Of a DNA stretch of 64,000 nucleotides, positions 50,880 through 58,703 are shown piece after piece. Under the pieces are notes generated by a model, which was not told the DNA's origin, made no database searches, and saw only the letters and a program-made list of their open reading frames with translations. Source of the stretch: CAWJMD01 sp963700925. Lineage in GTDB: Bacteria; Actinomycetota; Actinomycetes; Actinomycetales; CAWJMD01. Within the stretch, counting starts at the first letter, position 1. Each line of letters begins with the position of its first letter. The position numbers and the translations under genes are program-made. The stretch lies in contig OY969553.1 of NCBI GenBank assembly GCA_963700925.1, positions 1,550,001 through 1,614,000 of the forward strand, in the 5' to 3' direction.

Positions 50880-51842
50880 GTGGCACACGGCACGCACGAC
50901 TACGACGACGACCCTCGCAACGAGCACGTCCTGGTCTCGGTCAATGCCGGGCTGGTGCCGCGACACCGGGCGGTCGTGTCGGTCTTCGACTCCGGCTTCG
51001 TGCTCGGCGACGGGGTCTGGGAGGGCTTGCGGGTCAGCGGGGGCCACCCGGTCTTTCTCGAGCGCCACCTCGACCGGCTGTTCGAGGGCGCGACCGCGAT
51101 CGCACTCGACGTCGGGCGCACCCGAGAGCAGCTGACCGCTGACCTGTACGCCCTGCTCGCAGCCAACGACATGACGGACGGCGTCCACGTGCGGCTGATG
51201 GTGACGCGCGGCGTGAAGCGCACCCCGTACCAAGACCCACGGGTCACGGCCGGACCCGCGACCGTCGTGATGATCGCCGAGCACAAGCAGCCGCTGCCGG
51301 CCACCGTCGAGCAAGGGATCACGCTGTTCACCACACACGTCCGCCGCGCCACGCCGGACACCCTCGACCCCAAGCTCAACGCGCACAGCAAGCTCAACGA
51401 CATCCTGGCCTGCATCCAGGCCTACACAGCCGGCGCCGACGAAGCCCTGATGCTCGACCCTCACGGCTTCGTCGCCACCTGCAACTCGACCCACTTCTTC
51501 ATCGTCCGCCCGGGCGACCCGCGCGACGGAGGCGACCCAGAGGTCTGGACCTCTGACGGCAGGTTCTGCCTCGGCGGCATCACCCGCGGCAACGTGCTGC
51601 ACGTCTGCCGCGAGGCCGGCATCACCGCGCGCGAGACGACCTTCAGCCTCACCGACGTCTACAGCGCGTCGGAGGCTTTCTGCACCGGCACGTTCGCCGG
51701 CGTGGTGCCGGTTCGCGAGGTCGACGGACGCCGCATCGGGGACGGCTCGCGTGGACCAGTCGTCGCCCGGCTCCAGGGGTTGTACGCCGACCTGGTGGCC
51801 CGCGATGTCGCCGCGCGGTCGGCGTCCGGTTCGACGCAGTGA
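50880..51842 (+). CDS. class IV aminotransferase (BCAT/D-amino-acid type)
   Basis: A 320-residue PLP enzyme. SVFDSGFVLGDGVWEGLRVSGGHPVFLERHLDRLFEGA, the PLP-Lys segment DPKLNAHSKLNDILA, ADEALMLDPHGFVATCNSTHFF and ITRGNVLHVCREAGI fit branched-chain aminotransferase-like enzymes. GTG start. It overlaps the next gene (GTGA), so the two are made together. Confidence 0.88.
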   Translation: MAHGTHDYDDDPRNEHVLVSVNAGLVPRHRAVVSVFDSGFVLGDGVWEGLRVSGGHPVFLERHLDRLFEGATAIALDVGRTREQLTADLYALLAANDMTDGVHVRLMVTRGVKRTPYQDPRVTAGPATVVMIAEHKQPLPATVEQGITLFTTHVRRATPDTLDPKLNAHSKLNDILACIQAYTAGADEALMLDPHGFVATCNSTHFFIVRPGDPRDGGDPEVWTSDGRFCLGGITRGNVLHVCREAGITARETTFSLTDVYSASEAFCTGTFAGVVPVREVDGRRIGDGSRGPVVARLQGLYADLVARDVAARSASGSTQ

Positions 51843-52582
51843 CCGAGCCGCTCGACCAGCCGGTGCGGCTGGCGGTCTGGTCGGGACCACGCAACATCTC
51901 CACCGCGCTGATGCGCTCGTGGGAGAACCGTCCCGACACAGAGGTCGTCGACGAGCCGCTCTACGCGGCCTATCTCGCCCGGACGGGGATCGACCATCCT
52001 GGCCGCGACCACGTCTTGGCGGTCGGCGAGACCGACCTCGACCGCGCCGTCACCTCGTTGTTCGCGCCGATGCCGGCGGGCACGCGCGTCCACTACCAGA
52101 AGCACATGTGCCACCACCTGCCAGACGGGCCCGTGCCGCGGTGGGTCACCGACCTGACCTGCGTGCTGCTGATCCGCGAGCCGCGCGAGGTGGTCGCGTC
52201 GTACGTGCGCTCGCGTGCGGACGTGGAGCCCGCCGACATCGGCCTGCAGGAGCAGGAGCGGCTGCTCGACACCTTGCTGATGGCCGGCCAGGACCCGCCG
52301 GTCATCGACGCGGCCGACTTCCTCCGCGCTCCCGAGCCCTACCTGCGCTGGTGGTGCGACTGGCTCGGCATCGCGTTCAGCGACCGGATGCTGCACTGGC
52401 CGTCCGGTCCCCGCGACACCGATGGCGTCTGGGCACCCCACTGGTACGCGGCCGTGCTGGCCTCCACCGGGTTCGAGCCGTGGCGGCCGCGCCCGGTCGA
52501 CCTGTCACCACACGATGAGGCTGTCGCCGAGACCTGCCGCGAGGCGTACCAGCGTCTGCACGCTCGCCGGGTCGTCTTCTAG
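51839..52582 (+). CDS. sulfotransferase-like P-loop protein
   Basis: A 247-residue protein. It begins VRLAVWSGPRNISTALMRSWENRPDTEVVDEPLYAAYLARTG, a PAPS-type P-loop of the sulfotransferase fold, with HYQKHMCHHL and LIREPREVVASYVRSRADV downstream. Proteins of this exact type are fused to a BCAT-like enzyme in plants; here the two are separate overlapping genes. Whether it transfers sulphate is unknown. Confidence 0.78.
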   Translation: MTEPLDQPVRLAVWSGPRNISTALMRSWENRPDTEVVDEPLYAAYLARTGIDHPGRDHVLAVGETDLDRAVTSLFAPMPAGTRVHYQKHMCHHLPDGPVPRWVTDLTCVLLIREPREVVASYVRSRADVEPADIGLQEQERLLDTLLMAGQDPPVIDAADFLRAPEPYLRWWCDWLGIAFSDRMLHWPSGPRDTDGVWAPHWYAAVLASTGFEPWRPRPVDLSPHDEAVAETCREAYQRLHARRVVF

Positions 52583-52591
52583 GTCGGCCCG

Positions 52592-52933
52592 TTACGCCCG
52601 CAGGACCTTGTCCATCGACTTGCCCTTGGCCAGTTCGTCGACCAGCTTGTCCAGGTAACGAATCTTCTGCATCAACGGATCGTCGATCTCTTCGACGCGC
52701 ACCCCACACACCACACCGGTGATCGAGGACGAATGGGGGTTGAGTCGTGCAACGGCGAAGAAGTCCTCGAACGTCGTGCCCGTGGCCAGATGATCACTCA
52801 GCGTTGACTCGTCGAAGCCGGTCAGCCATTCGATGACCTGGTCCAGCTCGGCCTTCGTACGCCCCTTCTTCTCCACCTTCGTCACGTAGTGGGGATACAC
52901 CGACGCGAAGCTGGTGGTGAAGATTCGACTCAT
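52592..52933 (-). CDS. DUF2200 family protein
   Basis: A 113-residue protein matching the DUF2200 pattern from end to end: RIFTTSFASVYPHYVTKVEKKGRTKAELDQVIEWLTGF, FEDFFAVARLNPHSSSITGVVCGVRVEEIDDPLMQKIRYLDKLVDELAKGK. Function unknown. The ATG before SRIFTTS was chosen since the family starts there. Confidence 0.88.
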   Translation of the reverse strand: MSRIFTTSFASVYPHYVTKVEKKGRTKAELDQVIEWLTGFDESTLSDHLATGTTFEDFFAVARLNPHSSSITGVVCGVRVEEIDDPLMQKIRYLDKLVDELAKGKSMDKVLRA

Positions 52934-52981
52934 CCAGCGAGCGTAGTGCTGCGCCACACAGCACGTTCAGCCAACCGAGCT

Positions 52982-54205
52982 TCAGGTCACGGCCAGTCGC
53001 TCCCGCGAGAGCGACAGGTGCTCGCCGTTCTGCATCAGCCGGCGAAGGCGGTCGAAGGCGTCCCAGACGTCGACGAAACGCGTTGTCATCGGCGCGAATC
53101 CCAGCCGTAGCCGGTCCGGTGCCCGAAAGTCCGGCACGACGTCCGCGTACTCGACCAGAGCCCTGCAGATGCGGTAGGCGTCGGGATGCGCCAGCGACAC
53201 GTGCGCGCCGCGTCGGTGTGGGTCCCTTGGTGTGACGACGACGAACCCGTCTCCGGCCAACCACGCATCCGCCAGCTCGATCGCCATGGACGTCAGGGCC
53301 ATCCCCTTGTTGCGCAACCGATCGATCCCGGCTTCTGCGACCAGGGCGGCCCCCTCCTCAGCGCATGCGGCTCCGATCACGCTCGGGGTGCCGGACAGGA
53401 AGCGCCCGATGTCCGGAAGTGGGGCGAAGCCCGGCCCCATCGCGAACTGGTCGCGCTGTCCGTACCAGCCCCAGATGGGGGGCATCAGACTGCTCTGAAG
53501 CTCCTTGCGGACGTACAGGTAGGCAGGCGCTCCAGGGCCGCCGTTCAGGTACTTGTAGGTGCATCCGACGGCCAGGTCGACTCCGGCTGCGTCGAGGTCG
53601 AGTGGCACCGCCCCTGCGGCGTGAGAGAGGTCCCACAGCACGAGAGCGCCTGCGCGGTGGGCCACCTCGGTGATGCCCGCGACGTCGGCCAACGCCCCAG
53701 AGCGGTAGTCGACCGCCGACAGGGTCAGCAGGGCGACGTCGCTGTCGAGCACCGCGGCCACGGTCTCGGGCGTCGGCCCGTCGATGTCGTCGAAGTCGAC
53801 CAGCCTCGCCGTTGCCCCGTGCGCGGCGGCCAGTCCCTCGACCACGTAGCGGTCAGTCGGGAAGTTTCCGTTGTCAGTCACCACAACTTGTCGCGGTGCC
53901 GCGTGTATGAGCGCCGCAGCCGCCAGCTTGTAGAAGTTGACCGTGGTGGAGTCCGCCAGGACGACTTGCCCGTCGGCGGCCCCGAGACAAGCGCGCCCGA
54001 TGGTGTCGCCGGCGCGTCGCGGCAGGTCGAGCCAGGCCTCGTTCCACGATCGGATCAGCCGGTCACCCCACTGTTCCTCGACGACCTGCCTGATCCGCTC
54101 CTTGGTGCGAAACGGAAGGCGTCCCAAGGAGTTTCCGTCGAGGTACACCAGCCCTGGGTCGGGGACGGCGAAGCACTCGTAGAGGTGGCCCAGCGGGTCA
54201 GCCAC
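52982..54205 (-). CDS. kynU: kynureninase
   Basis: Splits L-kynurenine to anthranilate and alanine, using PLP. The 407-residue protein opens VADPLGHLYECFAVPDPGLVYLDGNSLGRLP, with VLADSTTVNFYKLAAA, LWDLSHAAGAVPLDL and the PLP-Lys in GCTYKYLNGGPGAPAYLYV, all typical. The GTG at 54205 gives a protein of normal length, but there is no spacious ribosome site (AAGG two bases before). The start lies directly against the GntR fragment on the other strand. No other kyn gene is near. Confidence 0.85.
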   Translation of the reverse strand: MADPLGHLYECFAVPDPGLVYLDGNSLGRLPFRTKERIRQVVEEQWGDRLIRSWNEAWLDLPRRAGDTIGRACLGAADGQVVLADSTTVNFYKLAAAALIHAAPRQVVVTDNGNFPTDRYVVEGLAAAHGATARLVDFDDIDGPTPETVAAVLDSDVALLTLSAVDYRSGALADVAGITEVAHRAGALVLWDLSHAAGAVPLDLDAAGVDLAVGCTYKYLNGGPGAPAYLYVRKELQSSLMPPIWGWYGQRDQFAMGPGFAPLPDIGRFLSGTPSVIGAACAEEGAALVAEAGIDRLRNKGMALTSMAIELADAWLAGDGFVVVTPRDPHRRGAHVSLAHPDAYRICRALVEYADVVPDFRAPDRLRLGFAPMTTRFVDVWDAFDRLRRLMQNGEHLSLSRERLAVT

Positions 54206-54637
54206 ATCCTTGAGCTCTGCGAGATCAGGTCTCGGCTCGAGACGATGGCTGTCGAGCGCGGGCTGCCCCAGCTCGGGGCCGACGACCTGGCGGAGATGGC
54301 GTCCGTGCTGAAGCAGATGGAAGCAGCGTCCGCAGCGGGCGAGGTGGTCGACCTGATCCGGCTCGACCGCCGATTCCACTTCGCGGTCTTCCAGGCCGCT
54401 CGCATGCCCCATCTCACCCGGGTGATCAGCCTCACGTGGGACCAGTCCGACCCCTACCGCGCGGCGTTCTTCTCCGACCCCGACTGCAGGACGCGCAACA
54501 ACGCCGAGCACCGCAAGATCATGACCGCCGTGCGCAAGCGCGACGTCGTCCGCCTCGCCACCCTGCTCGACCAACACCGGCTGGGCCCGGCGAACCGCCT
54601 GGGTCAGCTGATCGAAGCCCAGGAGAGCAGCGCCTGA
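54206..54637 (+). pseudogene. GntR-family regulator lacking its DNA-binding domain
   Basis: The frame reads ILELCEIRSRLETMAVERG, LDRRFHFAVFQAARMPHLTRVISLTWDQSDPYRAAFF and EHRKIMTAVRKRDVVRLATLLDQHRLG: a full FCD ligand-binding domain of about 140 residues. The N-terminal winged helix (about 75 residues) is absent; instead the frame runs straight into the antisense of kynU. A product could start only at an internal ATG (54245). A deletion between two divergent genes is the simplest cause. Confidence 0.75.
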
Positions 54638-54649
54638 CCGTCGAAGCGG

Positions 54650-55816
54650 TCAGTGGGTACGCCGAGTGTCAAGTGACGAGGGCTCGGTCGTTGCGCCACG
54701 AGTTGCGATCGCCACCCTGAGGTCGGTCAAGGCCTGGCTGCGTGCGCCAGCAAGGGCGGGAGCTTCGACGCATCGGGCCGGCTCGACGCTGGTGTGACGC
54801 GGTAGCCGTCCGAACTCTTCGCCAATGGCGGCGAGGACGGCCGCGTCAGTGCCCCATGCGCCACCGACGACGATGCGGGCCGGGTCAAGCAGGCCGACCG
54901 CCGCGGCGAGCACCCCGGCAACAGCCCGGCCGAGTACCTGCAGCACGCGCCGGCCCCGCGCGTCACCCTTGCCGACGGTCGTGAGCAGGCCGTCCACGTC
55001 GATGGCACTCGTCCCGGGAAGGCGCAGGTCGAGCGCGCGGAACACGTCGGTGAAGGGGATGGCTCGGCCGTTCGGGCCGGTCGTGACGACGTGGGCGATC
55101 TCGCCTGCGATGCCGGAGTGGCCGCGGCGCACGTCGCTGTCCGCGACGACCGCCAGGCCGAGGCCCTCCCCGAGGAAGAGGTAGACGAAGTCGTCCGGCG
55201 GCGAGCTGTCGCCCATGTCGCGTTCGGCACGCGCGGCCCAGTTGACGTCGTTGTCGACGGTCACCGGTCCCGCGACCATGCCGGCCAGCACCCGCACAGG
55301 GTCGAGCTCGCCGACCAGGAAGGGCGCGTCCGGCAGGTGCACGAGGCGACCGGACCTCCGGTCCACCGGCTCTGCTGCGCTGACCACGGCAAGCCGAACC
55401 TCGGGTGCGTCGCTGCTGGCGCTTCTCGAGGCATCCACCAGCGCCCTTCTGACCTGCGCCGGCCGTGCAGGCCGCGTCACGCGCTCACTCGCTCGGCCCA
55501 AGACCGTGCCGTACACGTCGACGACCTCGGCGACGACACCCTCGGGCGCCACGCTGACGACCAGGGCCGCCCCGATGTCGTCCGCCAATGCGTAGTAGAG
55601 ACCCACCCGCCCTCGTCCGCTGGTCCGCTCGCCGGTGTCGTGCAGCAGACCGGCATCGGTGAGGCGCCGCACGCTCTCGGACACTGTCGGCTTGGAAAGG
55701 CCTGTACTGGACGCGATCTCAGCTCGCGTCAGCCGCTTGGCCTCCATCAGGGCCCGGAGTACGCGTTCGTCGCTCATCGACCGGAGCAGGGCTAGGGAAG
55801 GCTTGGGTGACAACAC
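54650..55816 (-). CDS. ROK-family transcriptional regulator
   Basis: A 388-residue regulator. N-terminal winged helix (RVLRALMEAKRLTRAEIASSTGLSKPTVSESVRRLTDAGLLHDTGERTSGRGRVG), then a ROK sugar-kinase-like domain (VTVDNDVNWAARAERD, VYLFLGEGLGLAVVADSDVRRGHSGIAGEIAHV). The usual Cys-rich zinc motif after this point is missing (HVVTTGPNGRAIPFTDVF), so it probably no longer binds zinc there. Divergent from the DUF1479 gene. Confidence 0.88.
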   Translation of the reverse strand: MLSPKPSLALLRSMSDERVLRALMEAKRLTRAEIASSTGLSKPTVSESVRRLTDAGLLHDTGERTSGRGRVGLYYALADDIGAALVVSVAPEGVVAEVVDVYGTVLGRASERVTRPARPAQVRRALVDASRSASSDAPEVRLAVVSAAEPVDRRSGRLVHLPDAPFLVGELDPVRVLAGMVAGPVTVDNDVNWAARAERDMGDSSPPDDFVYLFLGEGLGLAVVADSDVRRGHSGIAGEIAHVVTTGPNGRAIPFTDVFRALDLRLPGTSAIDVDGLLTTVGKGDARGRRVLQVLGRAVAGVLAAAVGLLDPARIVVGGAWGTDAAVLAAIGEEFGRLPRHTSVEPARCVEAPALAGARSQALTDLRVAIATRGATTEPSSLDTRRTH

Positions 55817-55826
55817 AGAGCAACTC

Positions 55827-55889
55827 TAGTCAGGACTCTTGCCTAAATGGCAAATGGGCGCTACAGTACTTCTAGTAAGGAGTCCTCAC
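55827..55889. promoter_or_regulatory. two candidate ROK operators
   Basis: Related sites TAGTCAGGACTCTTGCC (from 55827) and TAGTAAGGAGTCCTCACC (from 55873) lie 46 bases apart in the divergent gap. The second is a near-perfect palindrome around AGGAGTCCT. Flanking AGGACTC/GAGTCCT arms also pair across the promoter. A repressor could loop the two sites. Confidence 0.5.
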
Positions 55890-55907
55890 CAAAGGAGTAG
55901 CGCTGCC

Positions 55908-57209
55908 GTGTCCCACACCGCCACTGTCCCCGGCACACCCACGCCCGCCCCGCTTCCGCACTGGGAGACCACGCCGGCCGACCTGCCAGCCGCGATTCGC
56001 CAGGTCAAGGCCGCCCTGCGTGCCCGCATCCAGGCATCCGGCCGCACGGTCGAGGAGGTCTTCGCGGTCATCGAGCAACGCGTACGCGCCCAGGTGGAGG
56101 ACATCGCTGCGGCCAAGGAGCGCGGCGAATCGGTGTGGCCGGTCATCGACTACTCCGACATCGCCGACGGCACAGTGAGTCCCGCGGCTTTGGAGAAGCT
56201 GCGCAAGCGTGGCTGCCTGGTCGTGCGCGGGCACTTCGAGCGCCAGCAGGCGCTCGACTGGGACGAGGGCATCGTCGACTACGTCGAGAGCAACGCGTTC
56301 TTCGAGAACTACCGCGGACCTGGCGACGACTTCTTCGGGAGCGTCGGCTCCAAGCCCGAGATCTACCCGATCTACTGGTCACCGGCGCAGATGGAGGCCC
56401 GTCAGAGCGATCGGATGGCCACCGTCCAGGCGTTCCTGAACAGCCAGTGGACCAGCGAGTCCGACGGCGTGCAGTGGTTCGACCCCACCCGTGACTCGCT
56501 CTACCCCGACCGCATCCGCCGCCGCCCCCCGGGTGCCGACTCCGCCGGTCTGGGCACGCACCTCGATCCCGGCACCCTGGACCTGTGGATGACCGAGGCC
56601 TACCAGAAGGCCTTCCGGCACCTGTTCGACGGCACCGTCGAGCAGTACGACCCGTACGACGCCGCGCACCGCACCGCCGGACCGCAGTACCCGGGGACCA
56701 CCATGTGCTCGGTGTTCCGCACCTTCCAAGGCTGGACCGCCCTCTCCGACATGGCGCACGACCAGGGTGTGCTGCACACCGTCCCGATCCCGGAGGCGTT
56801 GGCCTACTTGCTGCTTCGCCCACTGCTGGACGACGTCGCAGACGACGACATGTGCGGCGTCACGGTCAATCAGGTCTTCCCCGCCAACGAGAAGTGGCAC
56901 CCACTGCTGATGGAGGCCCTGAGCGGCATCCCCGATGTCCAGGCCGGCGACAGCGTCTGGTGGCACTGCGACATGATCCACAGCGTCGCGCCCGTCAAGG
57001 ACCAGCAGGGCTGGGGCAACGTGATGTACATCCCCGCCGCGCCGTGGTGCCCCCGCAACGAGAAGTACGCGGCAGAGGTCCGCCAGGCCTTCACCACTGG
57101 GTCGAGCCCCAGCGACTTCCCCGACGAGAACTACGAGCAAGGATGGCCGAACCGCTTCCACACCAACGACCTGAATGCCATCGGACGCCGGGGTCTCGGG
57201 CTGGACTGA
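55908..57209 (+). CDS. DUF1479 (YbiU-like) putative Fe(II)-dependent oxygenase
   Basis: A 433-residue protein of the DUF1479 family. GLGTHLDPGTLDLWMTEAYQKAFRHLFDGTVEQYDPYDAAHRT contains an H-x-D-like metal pair, and WWHCDMIHSVAPVKDQQGWGNVMYIPAAPWCPRNEKYA the distal His and Arg side, as in 2-oxoglutarate oxygenase folds. Substrate unknown. The GTG start has AAGGAG upstream. Probably repressed by the divergent ROK protein. Confidence 0.8.
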   Translation: MSHTATVPGTPTPAPLPHWETTPADLPAAIRQVKAALRARIQASGRTVEEVFAVIEQRVRAQVEDIAAAKERGESVWPVIDYSDIADGTVSPAALEKLRKRGCLVVRGHFERQQALDWDEGIVDYVESNAFFENYRGPGDDFFGSVGSKPEIYPIYWSPAQMEARQSDRMATVQAFLNSQWTSESDGVQWFDPTRDSLYPDRIRRRPPGADSAGLGTHLDPGTLDLWMTEAYQKAFRHLFDGTVEQYDPYDAAHRTAGPQYPGTTMCSVFRTFQGWTALSDMAHDQGVLHTVPIPEALAYLLLRPLLDDVADDDMCGVTVNQVFPANEKWHPLLMEALSGIPDVQAGDSVWWHCDMIHSVAPVKDQQGWGNVMYIPAAPWCPRNEKYAAEVRQAFTTGSSPSDFPDENYEQGWPNRFHTNDLNAIGRRGLGLD

Positions 57210-57265
57210 CCCGCCTGGGTCAGGTTCGACGGGTTGCGCGGCGGACATCGGGGCAGGCTGAGTGG

Positions 57266-57889
57266 ATGCAGACGTTCCTTCCGTACGCCGACTTCGAACG
57301 TTCGGCGCGCGCGCTCGACCCCAGGCGGCTCGGCAAGCAGCGCGTCGAGACGATTCAGGTAGTGCGCGCGCTGACCCGGCCCGGCTACGGATGGGCAAAC
57401 CACCCGGCCGTACTGATGTGGAAGGGGTATGAGGAGGCGCTCGGGCGATACGGCTTCACCTGCTGCGCAGTGTGGACCGAGCTCGGCTTCGCGGACACGT
57501 GCGCCCGCACGATCGCGACGGACCTGCGCGCAGCTGGTGTCACCACCGTCCGGACCCAGACCGAGCTCGTCTCGGCGTGCGAGCTGCCACCTTGGCTCGG
57601 TGACGAGGCGATGCACAGGAGCCACCGGTCCGCGCTCTTGCGCAAGGACTCTCAGCACTACGGCCCGCTGTTCCCGGGTACCCCCGACGACCTCCCTTCG
57701 GTGTGGCCAGTCCGCTCGCAGGCGGTCATCGAGGCAGAGGAACGCCGAGCTCAGAACCAGGCTCTCCGACAGCAACGGGCACTCGAGCGGACGCGGCTAG
57801 AAGCCGAGCGCTTGCGCCGAAGACGCAGCCGTGCCGCGAAGAAGGCATGGCAGACACGTCGCCGGAACGCAAAGGACAGCACCGGTTGA
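57266..57889 (+). CDS. MSMEG_6728-family protein
   Basis: A 207-residue protein. QTFLPYADFERSARALDPRRLGKQRVETIQVVRALTRPGYGWANHPAVLMWKGYEEALGRYGF fits the family conserved in actinobacteria (pyrimidine dimer DNA glycosylase-like fold). A basic Arg/Lys/Gln-rich tail of about 45 residues (ERTRLEAERLRRRRSRAAKKAW) ends the protein. Function unproved. Confidence 0.78.
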   Translation: MQTFLPYADFERSARALDPRRLGKQRVETIQVVRALTRPGYGWANHPAVLMWKGYEEALGRYGFTCCAVWTELGFADTCARTIATDLRAAGVTTVRTQTELVSACELPPWLGDEAMHRSHRSALLRKDSQHYGPLFPGTPDDLPSVWPVRSQAVIEAEERRAQNQALRQQRALERTRLEAERLRRRRSRAAKKAWQTRRRNAKDSTG

Positions 57890-57910
57890 CGCGCGACGAA
57901 ACGAAACGAC

Positions 57911-58054
57911 TCAGGAAGCCTGGTTGATGCCTCCGTCGAGGGCCTCCTGGATCGACCGGTCCGCCACGTCCTGCGAGGCATCGCTCAGGGCCGCGGCGCC
58001 GTAGGCCAGAACCGAACTGCGGTGCTCGAGACGTCCGAGCCTGCGCTTCTCCAT
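57911..58054 (-). pseudogene. aldo/keto reductase N-terminal fragment
   Basis: Reads EKRRLGRLEHRSSVLAYGAAALSDASQDVADRSIQEALDGGINQAS, then stop. This is the first 47 residues of an aldo/keto reductase up to the GINHFDTA site, where the match breaks off. The rest of the gene is gone. It is unlike the reductase in the tRNA-Lys element, so it is a separate decay event at the lasso cluster's left edge. Confidence 0.65.
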
Positions 58055-58495
58055 GGCGACCACTGGGCGACTGCCCGTCCCACGGAGCAACCCGCAACAG
58101 CCTTGAGATCGGTCAAACCGAGCGAAGACGCCACGCACACAAGGTCTTTCGAGCCTCAACTACCTGTGCATGACCGCTGGGTGGTCAGGGTGTCCGCGTT
58201 CTGAGATGGACATCGCGCGCGCACGACCCACAGGCGGACGAAGTCTCACCCAGCCGCATCCCAAGGCGCGTCGGGCCAGACGCGAGTGCCGAACTCCCCT
58301 GGGACAGAGGGAGTGTCGGTGTGGTCGGCCGCTCTGACCGGGAGGAAGCCGGGCCGGACCGAACGTGGGCAGGCGCCTGCCCTCCCGCGACCGCAGCGCA
58401 CCCTGACAACCTGCGGGGCGGTGAACTGACTTGAATGCTCCCTTCTCGTACGTACGGTGGAACCTTCGTGCTGTACAAGCTGCAGGAGGATGCAA
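58055..58495. other. non-coding region with lasso-cluster promoter
   Basis: No gene recognised. Just before the precursor, TTGAAT (58431) and TACGGT (58453) with 16 bases between could be a sigma-70-like promoter, followed by AGGAGG before the start. The rest is featureless. Confidence 0.35.
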
Positions 58496-58639
58496 ATGAC
58501 CGTGAACACCGAGCAAACTCAGCACATGTCCGCCGCCTACACGACACCAGGGCTCGTCGAGGTCGGCGGGTTCCACGAGGACACGTTGGGTGACTGGAAC
58601 GGGACTTCTCCCGACTGGTTCTTCAACTACTTCTGGTAG
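58496..58639 (+). CDS. lasso peptide precursor (RES-701-like)
   Basis: A 47-residue precursor. The leader contains the actinobacterial lasso motif Y15-x2-P18-x-L20-x3-G24-x-F26-x3-T30, which binds the RRE protein; Thr30 is the usual penultimate leader residue. The core (residues 32-47) is GDWNGTSPDWFFNYFW: Gly1 plus Asp9 give a nine-residue macrolactam ring, and the seven-residue aromatic tail threads it. RES-701-1 is GNWHGTAPDWFFNYYW, so 12 of 16 positions agree. AGGAGG precedes the ATG by seven bases. Confidence 0.93.
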   Translation: MTVNTEQTQHMSAAYTTPGLVEVGGFHEDTLGDWNGTSPDWFFNYFW

Positions 58640-58703
58640 AACGACCGCCGCATCACGTGACCCGAGGGATCTGCGTTCGCTGGCCGGGCCCGGTGACGCG
58701 CCG

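Noticed and set aside
53186..54205. Rightward frame antisense to kynU joined to the GntR domain
   Set aside because: Protein-like sequence begins only at about 54206; the upstream part is a shadow of kynU.
52982..54577. Long N-terminal extension of kynureninase to 54577
   Set aside because: The extra 124 codons are antisense to the GntR FCD domain and not kynureninase-like; GTG 54205 gives normal family length.
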